Shown here: in pieces, positions 26,620-34,894 of the stretch | Layout of the letters: each line of letters opens with the position of its first letter | Numbering within the stretch: position 1 is the stretch's first letter | Source: Demequina sediminis | Lineage (GTDB): Bacteria > Actinomycetota > Actinomycetes > Actinomycetales > Demequinaceae | Direction: 5' to 3' | Length of the DNA stretch: 64,000 bases | NCBI RefSeq assembly: GCF_030296675.1 | Contig: NZ_AP027736.1 | Span: 2,604,001 to 2,668,000 of the forward strand | Position numbers and translations under genes: made by a program | The notes under the pieces: generated by a model | What the model saw: only the letters and a program-made list of their open reading frames with translations | Told to the model about the DNA's origin: nothing | The model's database searches: none

Positions 26620-27839
26620 CCGTGCGCGTCGTCGGGCTGCCCGGCGCCACCGCGATCGGCGCCGGAGCAATGCTCGGCGCGGGCGTGTTCGCCGTGTGGG
26701 GGCCCGCCTCTGCCCAGGCCGGCTCGCTGCTGGTCGTCGCGGTGGTGCTCGCAGGAGTCGCCGCGATGCTCAACGCGGGCTCGACCGCCCAACTCGCCGC
26801 CGTCTATCCCGTAGCTGGCGGCGCGTACGCGTACGGCCGCGCTGAGCTGGGCGCGTGGCCCGGCTTCGTGGCGGGAATCGGGTTCGTGGTCGGCAAGACC
26901 GCCTCGATCGCGGCGATAGGCCTCGCGATGGGCCACTACGTGTGGCCCGAGCGGCCCGCCGTGGTCGCGACGCTCGCGATCCTCGCGTCGTGGGCGCTCA
27001 ACTCGCGAGGCATCACGCGCACGAGCGCGGCGGCAGTCGTGTTGGCCTCGCTCACGATCGGCGTGCTCGTGCTCGCCGTGGTCGCGAGTGGGGGCGCCGC
27101 GGCTCCGGCCGCACCGCTCGCGGCACCCGACGGCGCGCTCACCGGGGTGCTCGGCGCGGCCGCGCTCGTGTTCTTCGCCTTCGCGGGCTACGCGCGCATC
27201 GCGACGCTCGGCGAGGAGGTGGTGCGCCCCGCGGTCACCATTCCGCGCGCGATCGCGACCGCGCTCGGCACGGTGCTCGCGCTGTACCTCGCGCTCGCGC
27301 TCGCGCTGCCCGCGGCGTTGGGGGAGCGCCTTGTCACGTCCGACGCGCCCGTGGCCGATGCCGTGGCCGGGTCGTGGCTGCCGGCGCCGCTCGTGACGGT
27401 CGCGGCGATCGCGGCCGCCTTCGGGTCCCTGCTGGCGCTCACCGCGGGGCTCGGTCGTACCGCGATGGCGATGGCGCGAGAGGGGGACCTGCCGGGCGTC
27501 CTGTCGCGCACCTCGGGCGGCGTGCCGGTGCTCGCGGAGGGCCTCGCATGCCTCGCGGCCGTGGGTCTCGCGTGGCGCGGCGACCTCACGCTGGCGATCG
27601 CGATGTCGTCGTTCGCGGTGCTGCTCTACTATGCGGTCGCCGGAACCGCCGCGTTCAGGGCCGCGGGGGCTGGCCGTGTCGCGGGATGGCGCATGCCGCG
27701 TCCGCTCAGTGCGGTGGCCGTGGCCATCTGCGTGGCGCTCATGGCGTCGCTGCCCGGTGTCGCGGTGGCGTCCGCGGCGGCGCTGCTCGTGGCGGCCGCC
27801 GCCGTGAGGGCCATCGCCGTGCGCCGACCGAGGGAATAG
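26616..27839 (+). CDS. APC-family amino acid permease 2
   Basis: A 407-aa permease with about 12 TM helices. The first helix carries GATAIGAGAMLGAGVFAVWG, the glycine-rich unwound substrate site of APC transporters, and VFFAFAGYARIATLGEEV is the conserved helix 6 region. It is slightly short for the family but complete in outline. It overlaps the preceding permease by four bases; two adjacent, different APC proteins suggest uptake of related substrates or a two-component carrier (inference). Confidence 0.88.
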   Translation: MTVRVVGLPGATAIGAGAMLGAGVFAVWGPASAQAGSLLVVAVVLAGVAAMLNAGSTAQLAAVYPVAGGAYAYGRAELGAWPGFVAGIGFVVGKTASIAAIGLAMGHYVWPERPAVVATLAILASWALNSRGITRTSAAAVVLASLTIGVLVLAVVASGGAAAPAAPLAAPDGALTGVLGAAALVFFAFAGYARIATLGEEVVRPAVTIPRAIATALGTVLALYLALALALPAALGERLVTSDAPVADAVAGSWLPAPLVTVAAIAAAFGSLLALTAGLGRTAMAMAREGDLPGVLSRTSGGVPVLAEGLACLAAVGLAWRGDLTLAIAMSSFAVLLYYAVAGTAAFRAAGAGRVAGWRMPRPLSAVAVAICVALMASLPGVAVASAAALLVAAAAVRAIAVRRPRE

Positions 27840-27891
27840 TTCGGACCGCCATCATGGTTGACCCGTCACACATTCCGACGGGAGGATCGCC

Positions 27892-28173
27892 ATGAAGGCA
27901 CTCTGGAACGGCACGGTCATCGCCGAGTCCGAGGACACGGTGGTGGTCGAGGGCAACCACTACTTCCCCGCGGATGCGGTGCGTCCCGAGCACCTGCGCG
28001 CCTCGGAACTCACCTCGGTGTGCCCGTGGAAGGGCACCGCGGCCTACTACGACGTGGTGGTGGGGGACGAGGTCAATCGGGACGCGGCGTGGCACTACGA
28101 CGAGCCCAAGGCGAGGGCCGAGCACATCCGCGGCAGGATCGCGTTCTGGCGCGGGGTCACGGTCGTTCCGTAG
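27892..28173 (+). CDS. DUF427 domain protein
   Basis: A 93-aa single-domain DUF427 protein: MKALWNGTVIAESEDTVVVEGNHYFP, then TSVCPWKGTAAYYDV and DAAWHYDEPK. The family folds as a small beta-tent barrel with a conserved CPWKG segment; its role is unknown. A GGGAGG ribosome site precedes the ATG. It converges on crcB2 with an 18-base gap. Confidence 0.92.
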   Translation: MKALWNGTVIAESEDTVVVEGNHYFPADAVRPEHLRASELTSVCPWKGTAAYYDVVVGDEVNRDAAWHYDEPKARAEHIRGRIAFWRGVTVVP

Positions 28174-28191
28174 TCCCACGTGGCCGCGGCG

Positions 28192-28563
28192 TCACGCAAC
28201 CGAGGCGGCCACCGCGTACGCGAGCCACGCGGCGCCCACGCCCAGGGTGAGCGTGAGGACGAGGTACGCGACCGCCGCGCGGGCGCGGCGATCCTTGGCG
28301 AGCACCACGACGTCCACCGCGAGCGAGGAGAGCGTCGACAGGCCTCCTGCCACGCCCGTGGCCAGGGCGAAGGTCCAACCCGGGGTGAGCAGGGCATCGT
28401 CCGCGAGGGCCATCACCGCCCCGACCAGCGCCGCGCCAAGGGCGTTGGCCGCGATCGTGGGCCAGGGGAACGTCTTCGCACGATCGAGCCAGCCGATCGA
28501 GAAGCGCAGGCACGCCCCCGCGCCGCATCCGAGGATGGCGGCCAGGTAGACCCACGCGCTCAC
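28192..28563 (-). CDS. crcB2: Fluoride channel subunit CrcB 2
   Basis: A 123-aa Fluc protein with four TM helices. FSIGWLDRAKTFPWPTIAANALGA carries the conserved Asn pore segment and GVAGGLSTLSSLAVDVV the (T/S)T-S motif of helix 3. It exports cytoplasmic fluoride as a dimer. The GTG start overlaps the stop of crcB1 (GTGA), which fits an obligate heterodimer, as in other actinobacteria with paired crcB genes. Confidence 0.93.
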   Translation of the reverse strand: MSAWVYLAAILGCGAGACLRFSIGWLDRAKTFPWPTIAANALGAALVGAVMALADDALLTPGWTFALATGVAGGLSTLSSLAVDVVVLAKDRRARAAVAYLVLTLTLGVGAAWLAYAVAASVA

Positions 28564-28972
28564 TCGTTCTCCTCGACAAAGATCGCGTGCTCATCGACCG
28601 GGGTCGGTGGCTTGTCCCCTGCCCACCAGCCGAGCGCGGCCGCTGCGATCCCGGTCGCGATGGTCGCGACGAGCACCGCGAGCGCCAGGGAGGGACGTGC
28701 GCTTGTCGACCAGTGCAGGGCCGCGAAGGCCGAGAAGGTCGTGAAGCCGCCCAGGAAGCCCGGGCCGATCGCGGGAAACGCCCGCCACGGCCCGCGCGCC
28801 TGCGTGCGGGCCACCACGAAGCCCAGTGCGAGCGCGCCGAGCGCGTTGACCGCGAGCAGGTCCCATGGCACCGGGCCGGCGGTCGAGGGGAACGCCTCCA
28901 TGACGCCGATGCGTGCCGCCCCCCGAGCGCCCCGCCCGCGAACACCAGGGCGAGCTGGGCGGCACGGGTCAT
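28560..28972 (-). CDS. crcB1: Fluoride channel subunit CrcB 1 (frameshifted)
   Basis: The corrected protein is about 137 aa: MTRAAQLALVFAGGALGG joins AARIGVMEAFPSTAG when one base is added to the C run 28919-28924 (six here, seven expected). The rest is intact, with LLAVNALGALALGFVV (Asn pore motif) and GFLGGFTTFSAFAAL (helix 3 break and TTFS motif). The C-terminal tail is acidic (DEHAIFVEENE). The start ATG overlaps the stop of the DUF2505 gene (ATGA), so the three genes form one operon. Confidence 0.88.
28919..28924 (-). other. Frameshift site in crcB1 (six bases, expected seven)
   Basis: Coding-strand G run; one added base restores the family N terminus. Confidence 0.8.
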
Positions 28973-29460
28973 CGAGTCAGCCAGGAGTCCGCGACGCTCA
29001 GCTGGTCCGTGAACGCGCGCTCGACGGCGCCGGCCACCGCGCGCTCGATCATGGGGCCCACGAGGGGGACGTTGGCGATCACGTCACCCGTCGCGAGCAG
29101 CTCCGTCGCGGCGCCGCGTGCGGTGATCCCGATCGCCCCCGAGACGTGGCCCGGCGCGCCGGCGATCTCGACGGCGAAGGTGCCCACGCGATCCGCATCG
29201 GTGAGCGGCTCCCAGACCTCGGTGTAGGTGACGGTGAGGTCCCGTCCCAGGAAGGACCGGAACTCGGCGGGAATCGATGTCGCGGGGACGCGCGCACGCA
29301 ACACCACTGTCTCGGTGCCGTCCTCGCGCGCGTCGATGTCGACCTCTTGCGCCTCGGTGCCGAGCGCGGCCGCTCGCTCGCGAGCGAATGCCGGATCCGT
29401 GAGCATGGACGAGACGTCCGTGAGCGTGGCCTCGAAATCGTGCCTGTGTGTGATCTTCAC
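28969..29460 (-). CDS. DUF2505 (START/SRPBCC-like) protein
   Basis: A 163-aa protein beginning MKITHRHDFEATLTDVSSMLTDPAFARER, ending in an amphipathic helix VAGAVERAFTDQLSVADSWL. It is a predicted helix-grip fold for lipid or hydrophobic ligands; the family is actinobacterial and of unknown role. It heads a three-gene operon with the crcB pair. A purine-rich AGGGGG lies upstream of the ATG and a minus-strand TAGCCT about 25 bases upstream is a possible -10. No fluoride riboswitch is recognisable in the short leader. Confidence 0.82.
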   Translation of the reverse strand: MKITHRHDFEATLTDVSSMLTDPAFARERAAALGTEAQEVDIDAREDGTETVVLRARVPATSIPAEFRSFLGRDLTVTYTEVWEPLTDADRVGTFAVEIAGAPGHVSGAIGITARGAATELLATGDVIANVPLVGPMIERAVAGAVERAFTDQLSVADSWLTR

Positions 29461-29506
29461 CGGTGGAACCCCCTGGGCCCAGGCTAGCGCGAGGCGGCGA
29501 CCGCCC

Positions 29507-29512
29507 TACGCT
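29507..29512 (+). promoter_or_regulatory. Leaderless -10 box of pdtaS
   Basis: TACGCT ends six bases before the GTG at 29519. Confidence 0.6.
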
Positions 29513-29518
29513 AGTGGC

Positions 29519-30982
29519 GTGGCAACCCTGCGCGAGACGATCGAAGAACTAGGCCCCATCACGGATGCGGAGGCCGACTGGCTCGCATTGCTGGTGTCCG
29601 ACTGGCAGATCATCGCGGATCTGTCGTTCGCCGATCTCGTGCTGTGGCGCGCGGTCGACGAGGGATTTGTCGCCGTCGCCCAGTGCCGGCCGTCCACGGG
29701 TCCCACGGTGCATTTGGACGATGTCGTGGGCACCTTGGCGCCGGGCGGCAGGGTGGCTCACCTGCGCAGGGCCCTCGAGGAGGGCGGGATTGTCGCGTCG
29801 CGTGAGCCGCGATGGGACGAGACCTACGCGGTGCGCGAGGACGCGCTGCCGGTGGTCATGAACGGGCGCGCGATCGCGGTGATCACGCGAGAGGTGTCGC
29901 AGGCGGTGTCGCGCTCGTCGAGCCGCCTCGAGCTCAACTACAAGGGCGCGGCGGACGATCTGCTGCGGATGGTGACGCGCGGTGAGTTCCCGCTGCACAC
30001 GTCCATCACGGGTCCGCGCCGCGGCGCGCCGCGCGTCGGGGACGGCGTGCTGCGCCTCGACGCGGTGGGCCACGTCACCTACGCGTCGCCCAACGCGCTG
30101 TCGTGCTTCCACCGCCTGGGCGTGCACGGCTCGCTCATGAACAAGTCCCTTCCTCGCGTCACGAGCGAGCTCCTCGAGGACCAGGGCGTGGTCGACGAGA
30201 CGCTGGCGATGGTGGTCGCGGGTCGCGCCGCGTGGCGCACGGACCTCGAGGCCAACGGCGCGTGCCTGTCGCTGCGCGCGATTCCGGTGACCGAGCACGG
30301 CAGCAGGGTGGGCGCGGTGCTGTTGTGCCGGGACGTCTCCGACCTGCGTCGGCGAGAGCGCGAGCTCATCACCAAGGATGCGACGATCCGCGAGATCCAT
30401 CACCGCGTCAAGAACAACCTCCAGACCGTCGCGGCCCTGCTGAGGCTGCAGTCCCGTCGCGTCGAGGCGCCGGAGGCCAAGGAGGCGCTCGCGGAGGCCA
30501 TGAGGCGCGTTGCCACGATCGCGCTCGTGCACGAGACCCTGTCGGGCACGCTCGATGAGCTCGTCAACTTCGACGAGTTGGTGTCGCGGTCGATCCGGAT
30601 GGCGGCCGACGTCGCCTCGCCCGACACGCAGGTGAGGATCCTCAACACGGGCGAGTTCGGGCTGATCCCCGCGCAGTACGCATCGTCCCTCGCGCTCGTC
30701 ATCACGGAGCTGGTGACGAACGCGGTCGAGCATGGCTTCGAGGGCCGTGCGCGCGGCACGATCACGGTCACGGCGCAGCGGGACGGACATGCGCTGCACG
30801 TGCAGATCGCCGATGACGGCGTGGGGATCGAGGGGGACCCCACCGGCCTCGGGTCGCAGATCGTGCGCACGCTCGTGCAGAACGAACTCTCGGGGTCGAT
30901 CGAGTGGCGCAAGATCGAGGACGGCTCGGTGGTCGACCTGCGCGTGCGTGTCGAGGAGCGAGCCTCCGACCCGCGCCTGTAG
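29519..30982 (+). CDS. pdtaS: PdtaS-like cytosolic sensor histidine kinase
   Basis: The protein has 487 aa and no TM helix. The N-terminal ~150 residues form a GAF-like domain, about 170-280 a PAS-like domain, then a HisKA_2 dimerisation helix with IREIHHRVKNNLQTVAALL (phospho-His about residue 294) and an HWE/HisKA_2-type ATPase domain (ITELVTNAVEHGFEG, IADDGVGIEGD). It is the orthologue type of M. tuberculosis Rv3220c, whose partner PdtaR controls transcription antitermination. No ANTAR regulator gene lies in this window. It faces whiB1, the same arrangement as Rv3219/Rv3220c. Confidence 0.9.
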   Translation: MATLRETIEELGPITDAEADWLALLVSDWQIIADLSFADLVLWRAVDEGFVAVAQCRPSTGPTVHLDDVVGTLAPGGRVAHLRRALEEGGIVASREPRWDETYAVREDALPVVMNGRAIAVITREVSQAVSRSSSRLELNYKGAADDLLRMVTRGEFPLHTSITGPRRGAPRVGDGVLRLDAVGHVTYASPNALSCFHRLGVHGSLMNKSLPRVTSELLEDQGVVDETLAMVVAGRAAWRTDLEANGACLSLRAIPVTEHGSRVGAVLLCRDVSDLRRRERELITKDATIREIHHRVKNNLQTVAALLRLQSRRVEAPEAKEALAEAMRRVATIALVHETLSGTLDELVNFDELVSRSIRMAADVASPDTQVRILNTGEFGLIPAQYASSLALVITELVTNAVEHGFEGRARGTITVTAQRDGHALHVQIADDGVGIEGDPTGLGSQIVRTLVQNELSGSIEWRKIEDGSVVDLRVRVEERASDPRL

Positions 30983-30996
30983 CGGACGGAGAAAGG

Positions 30997-31033
30997 CGTC
31001 AGCCCCGCACCGGCGAACCGGGCGGGGCTGACG
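30997..31033. terminator. Hairpin terminator between pdtaS and whiB1
   Basis: A perfect 12-bp stem (30997-31008 with 31022-31033) with an inner ACCGG/CCGG-type closing loop, between convergent genes. Confidence 0.75.
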
Positions 31034-31060
31034 CGACGGGTGTGGTGGCCCGAGGCCTGC

Positions 31061-31315
31061 TTACTTGGCGGCGCGGCGTGCGCGCGCGGCGCGACGCTTG
31101 AGAGAACGACGCTCGTCCTCCGAGAGGCCGCCCCAGACGCCCGAGTCCTGGTTGTGCTCCATCGACCACTGCAGACAGGTGTCGCGCACCTCGCACCGCT
31201 GGCACACCGACTTCGCCTTCTCGATCTGCACGAGGGCGGGTCCGGTGTTGCCGACCGGGAAGAACAGCTCGGGGTCGTCGACTTCGAGGCACGCTGCGCG
31301 GTTGCGCCAATCCAT
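31061..31315 (-). CDS. whiB1: WhiB1-like iron-sulfur transcription regulator
   Basis: An 84-aa WhiB protein. Four cysteines (RAACLEVD and VCQRCEVRDTC) bind a [4Fe-4S] cluster sensitive to NO and oxygen; GVWGGLSEDER is the conserved beta-turn that contacts the sigma factor; the tail RRSLKRRAARARRAAK is a basic DNA-binding arm. The ATG at 31315 has an AAGGAG site. Position opposite pdtaS and an exact WhiB1-type length support the assignment. The long leader contains a perfect 12-bp hairpin, a TTGAAA/GAATCT promoter and a CRP-like box. Confidence 0.93.
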   Translation of the reverse strand: MDWRNRAACLEVDDPELFFPVGNTGPALVQIEKAKSVCQRCEVRDTCLQWSMEHNQDSGVWGGLSEDERRSLKRRAARARRAAK

Positions 31316-31335
31316 GGGGTCTCCTTGGGGGTAGC

Positions 31336-31379
31336 ATGGCGCGACGAGGCCCAAAGGGTGGTGGGATTCGTCGCGCCAT
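31336..31379 (-). promoter_or_regulatory. Hairpin in the whiB1 5' leader
   Basis: Perfect 12-bp arms 31336-31347 and 31368-31379 with a 20-base loop; the stem ends 20 bases before the whiB1 ATG, just upstream of the ribosome site. It also contains a minus-strand ATG opening a proline-rich reading frame that overlaps whiB1. Confidence 0.6.
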
Positions 31380-31396
31380 CACGTTCGACTTCCTTA

Positions 31397-31426
31397 AGAT
31401 TCGCATAAGTAACGAACATGTTTCAA
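31397..31426 (-). promoter_or_regulatory. Candidate whiB1 promoter
   Basis: On the minus strand TTGAAA (31421-31426) and GAATCT (31397-31402) are 18 bases apart, in the most AT-rich stretch of the area. Predicted start near 31390. Confidence 0.5.
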
Positions 31427-31437
31427 GAGGTGTTTCC

Positions 31438-31453
31438 TGTGGGTTCTCTCACA
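31438..31453. promoter_or_regulatory. CRP/GlxR-like site upstream of whiB1
   Basis: TGTGG-GTTCTC-TCACA fits the TGTGA-N6-TCACA consensus at nine of ten positions. It lies just upstream of the predicted whiB1 -35. Confidence 0.55.
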
Positions 31454-31470
31454 ACGTGCCGAGGCCACGG

Positions 31471-31863
31471 ATGACGGAGCCCCACCACGGCCCCACGTCC
31501 CGGTCTCGCGGGTGGTCGCGAGCGGCCGCCTCGGGGCTCGGTTTCGAGGCGGGATTGCTCGGTGTCGCGGCCGTCGCCTACGCGATCTACGCCTTCTCGT
31601 CGCCCGAGCCGGAGTTCACCGCGGGCCTCGCCGCGTTTGCCGGGATCGTCGCGATGACGCTTGTGCCCGTGGCTCGTGGCCTCGCGCGCGGCGCGCGGTG
31701 GGCGGTGTCCGCCGCCGTGACGTGGCAGGTGCTGCTCACCTTCGCGGGGGTGACCGTTGCGGGGACGCAGCCGCTCATCGGTTCCGTCGCCGCGATCCTC
31801 GGTATCGCCGTCGGCGTCGCCGTGGTCGTCGCGGGCCGCGACGCGCTGCGTCCCGCGGGCTGA
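31471..31863 (+). CDS. Small four-helix membrane protein, unknown
   Basis: A 130-aa protein: a hydrophilic N terminus (MTEPHHGPTSRSRGWSR) then four hydrophobic segments with short loops (AAGLGFEAGLLGVAAVA region, AGLAAFAGIVAMTLVP, AVSAAVTWQVLLTFAGV, VAAILGIAVGVAVVVAG). I do not recognise the family. It shares the upstream region with whiB1, with which it is divergent, so the CRP-like site could serve either gene. ATG 31471 was chosen because the region before it is leader-like. Confidence 0.6.
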   Translation: MTEPHHGPTSRSRGWSRAAASGLGFEAGLLGVAAVAYAIYAFSSPEPEFTAGLAAFAGIVAMTLVPVARGLARGARWAVSAAVTWQVLLTFAGVTVAGTQPLIGSVAAILGIAVGVAVVVAGRDALRPAG

Positions 31864-31888
31864 GCGCGGCTCACGAGGGCCCCGCCCG

Positions 31889-34822
31889 CTATTCAGGCGA
31901 GCGCAGCTGAGCGGCCTCGAGGATCCCGCCCCGGCGCACCACGACCCTCCCGCGCGGCGGCGCGGCGTCGACGAGCCCGGGAAAGGCACGCAGCCCCAGC
32001 GTCGCCAGGTGCGCGGGACTGGGTTCGACCACGATCTCGACACGGCCGGTCGAGTCCCCGTGCTCGAGGCGAGTGACGGCGTGGCAGGAGACTCCCGCCG
32101 CGGAGAGCACCGCGATCGCCTCCGCGCGCGCCGGTCCGGCGGGGCCCACGACGGCCACGGGGGTATCGGTCACCACGAGCGGCCGCGCCGCGTCTCCCAC
32201 GACCCCCACCGCATCGGGTGCGAGATCGGGCGGGCACACGAGCGGGACGACCAGGCGTCGGCCATGCCCATCCTGCCCCCTTTCTCGGCGGGTGACGAGG
32301 CACTCTCCCGTGCCGTCGACGCCGATCGCGACCCCTCGCCCCGGCTCGCGCGCGAGCCGCGTGAGCGACGGTGGCACTCCCCACAGGGTCTGTTCGATCG
32401 GGTCCAGGCCCGAGAGGACGATCCTGAGGCCCGCGCGGCCTGACCACCGCGCGCCCCAGCCCGGACCGCACGCGACGGCGACGGGAACGCGCCGCGCGAC
32501 GTCCTCGAGGGCCTGCTCCGCGCCGCGCAGGATCGGGTCGAGGCCGGCCACCGTGCGCTCGACGTCGTCGACGATCAATGCCACGCCGTGGCGGACCGCG
32601 AGGTCGAGCGTCCTGGCCGCCTCGCGAGGGTCCTCCGGCAGCGCGACGCATTGCGGCGTGGTGGACGCGATGGCGCCGAGGATCGACGATCGCCCCGAGC
32701 CGCGCGGCCCGACGACGACGCACGGCCCCGCGGTCGTGTCCCAGCGCAGGGGCATGCGCGTCCTGGCCTCGGGGAGGTCGACCCAGCCGAGCGCGCCCGC
32801 GCGCGGCTCGGCATCGCTGGTCAGCGGTGGAAGCCAGAGAGGCTCGACGGCAGGGGCGCCCTCCCAGCGTGCGGCGGCAGCAGTCGCCAGGCTGACGCCC
32901 GCCGGGCCGGGCTCGCTCACGATGCGCACGGCGCCGCGCGGCCGCGCGACGGGGAGCGCCGCCTGCATCGTCTCCCTGCCCGCCGCCGTCGCGACGATCG
33001 CGCGCCCCGGCGCGCCCACCGGCAAGTCCGCCGCGGACCTGTCGCCGATGAGGTCCTGCGATTCGCCGGCGGTGGCCGTCCGGAGGGCGATCACGGTCGA
33101 CACGTTTGCGCGGATCTCCGGGGTCACCGCGCCCGCAGGTCGTTGTGTCGCGAGGATCAGGTGCATGCCCAGGGATCGGCCCTGCGCCGCGAGCCGCGCG
33201 AGCTCGGGGACAAAGCCAGGGTCGATCGCTCCCAGCTCCTGGAACTCGTCGACCACGACCACCAGGCGCGCGGGGGCGCGGTCCGCCTCGCGCCCGCGCG
33301 CCTCCCACTGTGCCCACGAAGTGAGCCCGCGCTCCGCGAGCGCGCCCTTGCGTGAACGCAGCTCGTGCGCGATGCCCAGCAGGGCGCGTCGGGCGTGAGT
33401 CGGGGCAAGGTCCGTGAGGAGCCCGCGCGCATGCGGTAGGTCGCGCAGCGCCGCGAGCCCCGCTCCGCCCTTGAGGTCGATGAGTCCGACTCCCAGGTCC
33501 TGGGGCCCGTGCGCATGCGCGAGAGCGGCCACCAGCGTCTCGAGGAGGATCGACTTGCCCGACCCGGTGGTCCCCGCCACGAGTACGTGGGGGCCATCGC
33601 GGTCCAGGTCGAGCGTGACGGTTCCTGTGCCGGACGTCCCGAGGGCGGCGAGCAGCCGCCGCGGGCCCTCGCCGGGAGCGCGGGTCGGTGCTGCGGCGCG
33701 TAGGTCCGCCCAGCGCACGGAGGCGGGAAGGTCGGGCTCGCGCGACGATGCGAGGCGGCGCCCCGCCGCATCGGCCGCGGTCGCGCTCACCAGCGCGGGC
33801 CGCCACGGGCCCGCACGGCCATGGATCTCGACCGTCGCGCGGTCGACGTCGAGCACCGTCGCGGCATCGCTCGGCGCGGCGGACGAGCGGTCGAGCAGCA
33901 CGATCGCGCCAGGGGCGAGCGCGCGTTCGAGCCAGCGCATCCACGGCTCCTCGAGCTTGCCAGGGAGGGCTCCGCGCGCGAGGGCGACGGCCCGTGCGGC
34001 CGCGCGGGCCGCCTCCGCCTCGCCCCGGATCGCGATCGGTAGGGGCAGTCCGGCGAGGTCGACCAGTCCGTCGTTCGGAGGACCCTCGCGTGCCGCCCGG
34101 TTGCGCCGGCCCGCCACGAGCGCCGCGACGCCCATCGCCGCCGGCATCGCGAGTGCCACGGCGGCCAGTTGCCAGCGGCCGGTTGAGGCGGCGAGCGCGA
34201 GTCCGCCCGCGGTGCCGCCGACGCCCCCGAGCCACGCCAGGCCCGGCCGGGACGGGGGAGCGGATCGCGTGGGCGCGTCCGAGTACTCCGCCTTCCCCGC
34301 CGGTTCGGCGGCGGCGCGACCCGTCGCGCGCCAGCGCAGCACCGAGCCGCCGGCCAGGAGGACGTCACCGTCGCGCAGGGCGCGCGGCCACCTCCCCACG
34401 CGGCGGGGGCGTCCCCGGCGCACCAGCGTCGTGCCGTTCGTCGACCCGAGGTCGCGCGCCCTGCCGGCCCCGTCCACCGCAAAGTGACGCGCGCTCATCG
34501 CGGGGTCGTCGAAGGCGAAGCCCACCCCGGTGCCGTCGCGACCGACCACGAGCGTGTCGCGGCCCACCGCGACCAGCCCGCCGGCGTCCGGCCCCGCGAC
34601 GACCTCGAGGTGTGGCCCGAGCGGCTGCTGCGACGGCAGACCGGGTGAGGTCGTCAGCAGCGCGGCATGCACGAGCGGGGAGCGTCCCGCCGCGTGGCCC
34701 GCGTCGAGCCGCGTGCCACCGCACCACACGGCGGCGGGAGCGCGCACCGCGTCGAGAATCTTGGCGAGGGCCGTGCCGGGGTCCACGTCGACGTCTCCGA
34801 CCCCCTCCACCGTGACGCGCAT
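31889..34822 (-). CDS. Orphan FHA-FtsK/EccC-like ATPase
   Basis: A 977-aa protein. Residues ~1-60 form a ubiquitin-like or EssC-like start, ~72-165 an FHA domain (VVGRDGTGVGFAFDD, MSARHFAVD, DLGSTNGTTLV), then two helices at ~205-240 that may be membrane segments. The first FtsK/SpoIIIE ATPase is complete: Walker A AGTTGSGKSILLETLV and Walker B LVVVVDEFQELG. A second, C-terminal ATPase module is weak: GPRGSGRSSIL and ALIVDDVE. This order matches the EccC/EssC coupling ATPase of type VII secretion. No Esx/WXG100, EccB, EccD or mycosin gene lies nearby, so the substrate and partners are unknown. Runs alone between unrelated genes. Confidence 0.82.
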   Translation of the reverse strand: MRVTVEGVGDVDVDPGTALAKILDAVRAPAAVWCGGTRLDAGHAAGRSPLVHAALLTTSPGLPSQQPLGPHLEVVAGPDAGGLVAVGRDTLVVGRDGTGVGFAFDDPAMSARHFAVDGAGRARDLGSTNGTTLVRRGRPRRVGRWPRALRDGDVLLAGGSVLRWRATGRAAAEPAGKAEYSDAPTRSAPPSRPGLAWLGGVGGTAGGLALAASTGRWQLAAVALAMPAAMGVAALVAGRRNRAAREGPPNDGLVDLAGLPLPIAIRGEAEAARAAARAVALARGALPGKLEEPWMRWLERALAPGAIVLLDRSSAAPSDAATVLDVDRATVEIHGRAGPWRPALVSATAADAAGRRLASSREPDLPASVRWADLRAAAPTRAPGEGPRRLLAALGTSGTGTVTLDLDRDGPHVLVAGTTGSGKSILLETLVAALAHAHGPQDLGVGLIDLKGGAGLAALRDLPHARGLLTDLAPTHARRALLGIAHELRSRKGALAERGLTSWAQWEARGREADRAPARLVVVVDEFQELGAIDPGFVPELARLAAQGRSLGMHLILATQRPAGAVTPEIRANVSTVIALRTATAGESQDLIGDRSAADLPVGAPGRAIVATAAGRETMQAALPVARPRGAVRIVSEPGPAGVSLATAAAARWEGAPAVEPLWLPPLTSDAEPRAGALGWVDLPEARTRMPLRWDTTAGPCVVVGPRGSGRSSILGAIASTTPQCVALPEDPREAARTLDLAVRHGVALIVDDVERTVAGLDPILRGAEQALEDVARRVPVAVACGPGWGARWSGRAGLRIVLSGLDPIEQTLWGVPPSLTRLAREPGRGVAIGVDGTGECLVTRRERGQDGHGRRLVVPLVCPPDLAPDAVGVVGDAARPLVVTDTPVAVVGPAGPARAEAIAVLSAAGVSCHAVTRLEHGDSTGRVEIVVEPSPAHLATLGLRAFPGLVDAAPPRGRVVVRRGGILEAAQLRSPE

Positions 34823-34894
34823 GCTCCGATGTCATCGCACGCGGCGGCCGTGACGCGAGGGACGAGCCGATGATGGGGGACGGCGGGTGTCACA

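Noticed and set aside
29461-29518. Fluoride riboswitch before the DUF2505-crcB operon
   Set aside because: The leader is too short and I see no fluoride riboswitch motif.
31893-34235. A 780-codon frame in another phase of the FHA/FtsK gene
   Set aside because: Arg/Gly-rich shadow without motifs.
31889-34822. A type VII secretion locus
   Set aside because: Only the EccC-like gene is present; no Esx, EccB/D/E or mycosin genes.
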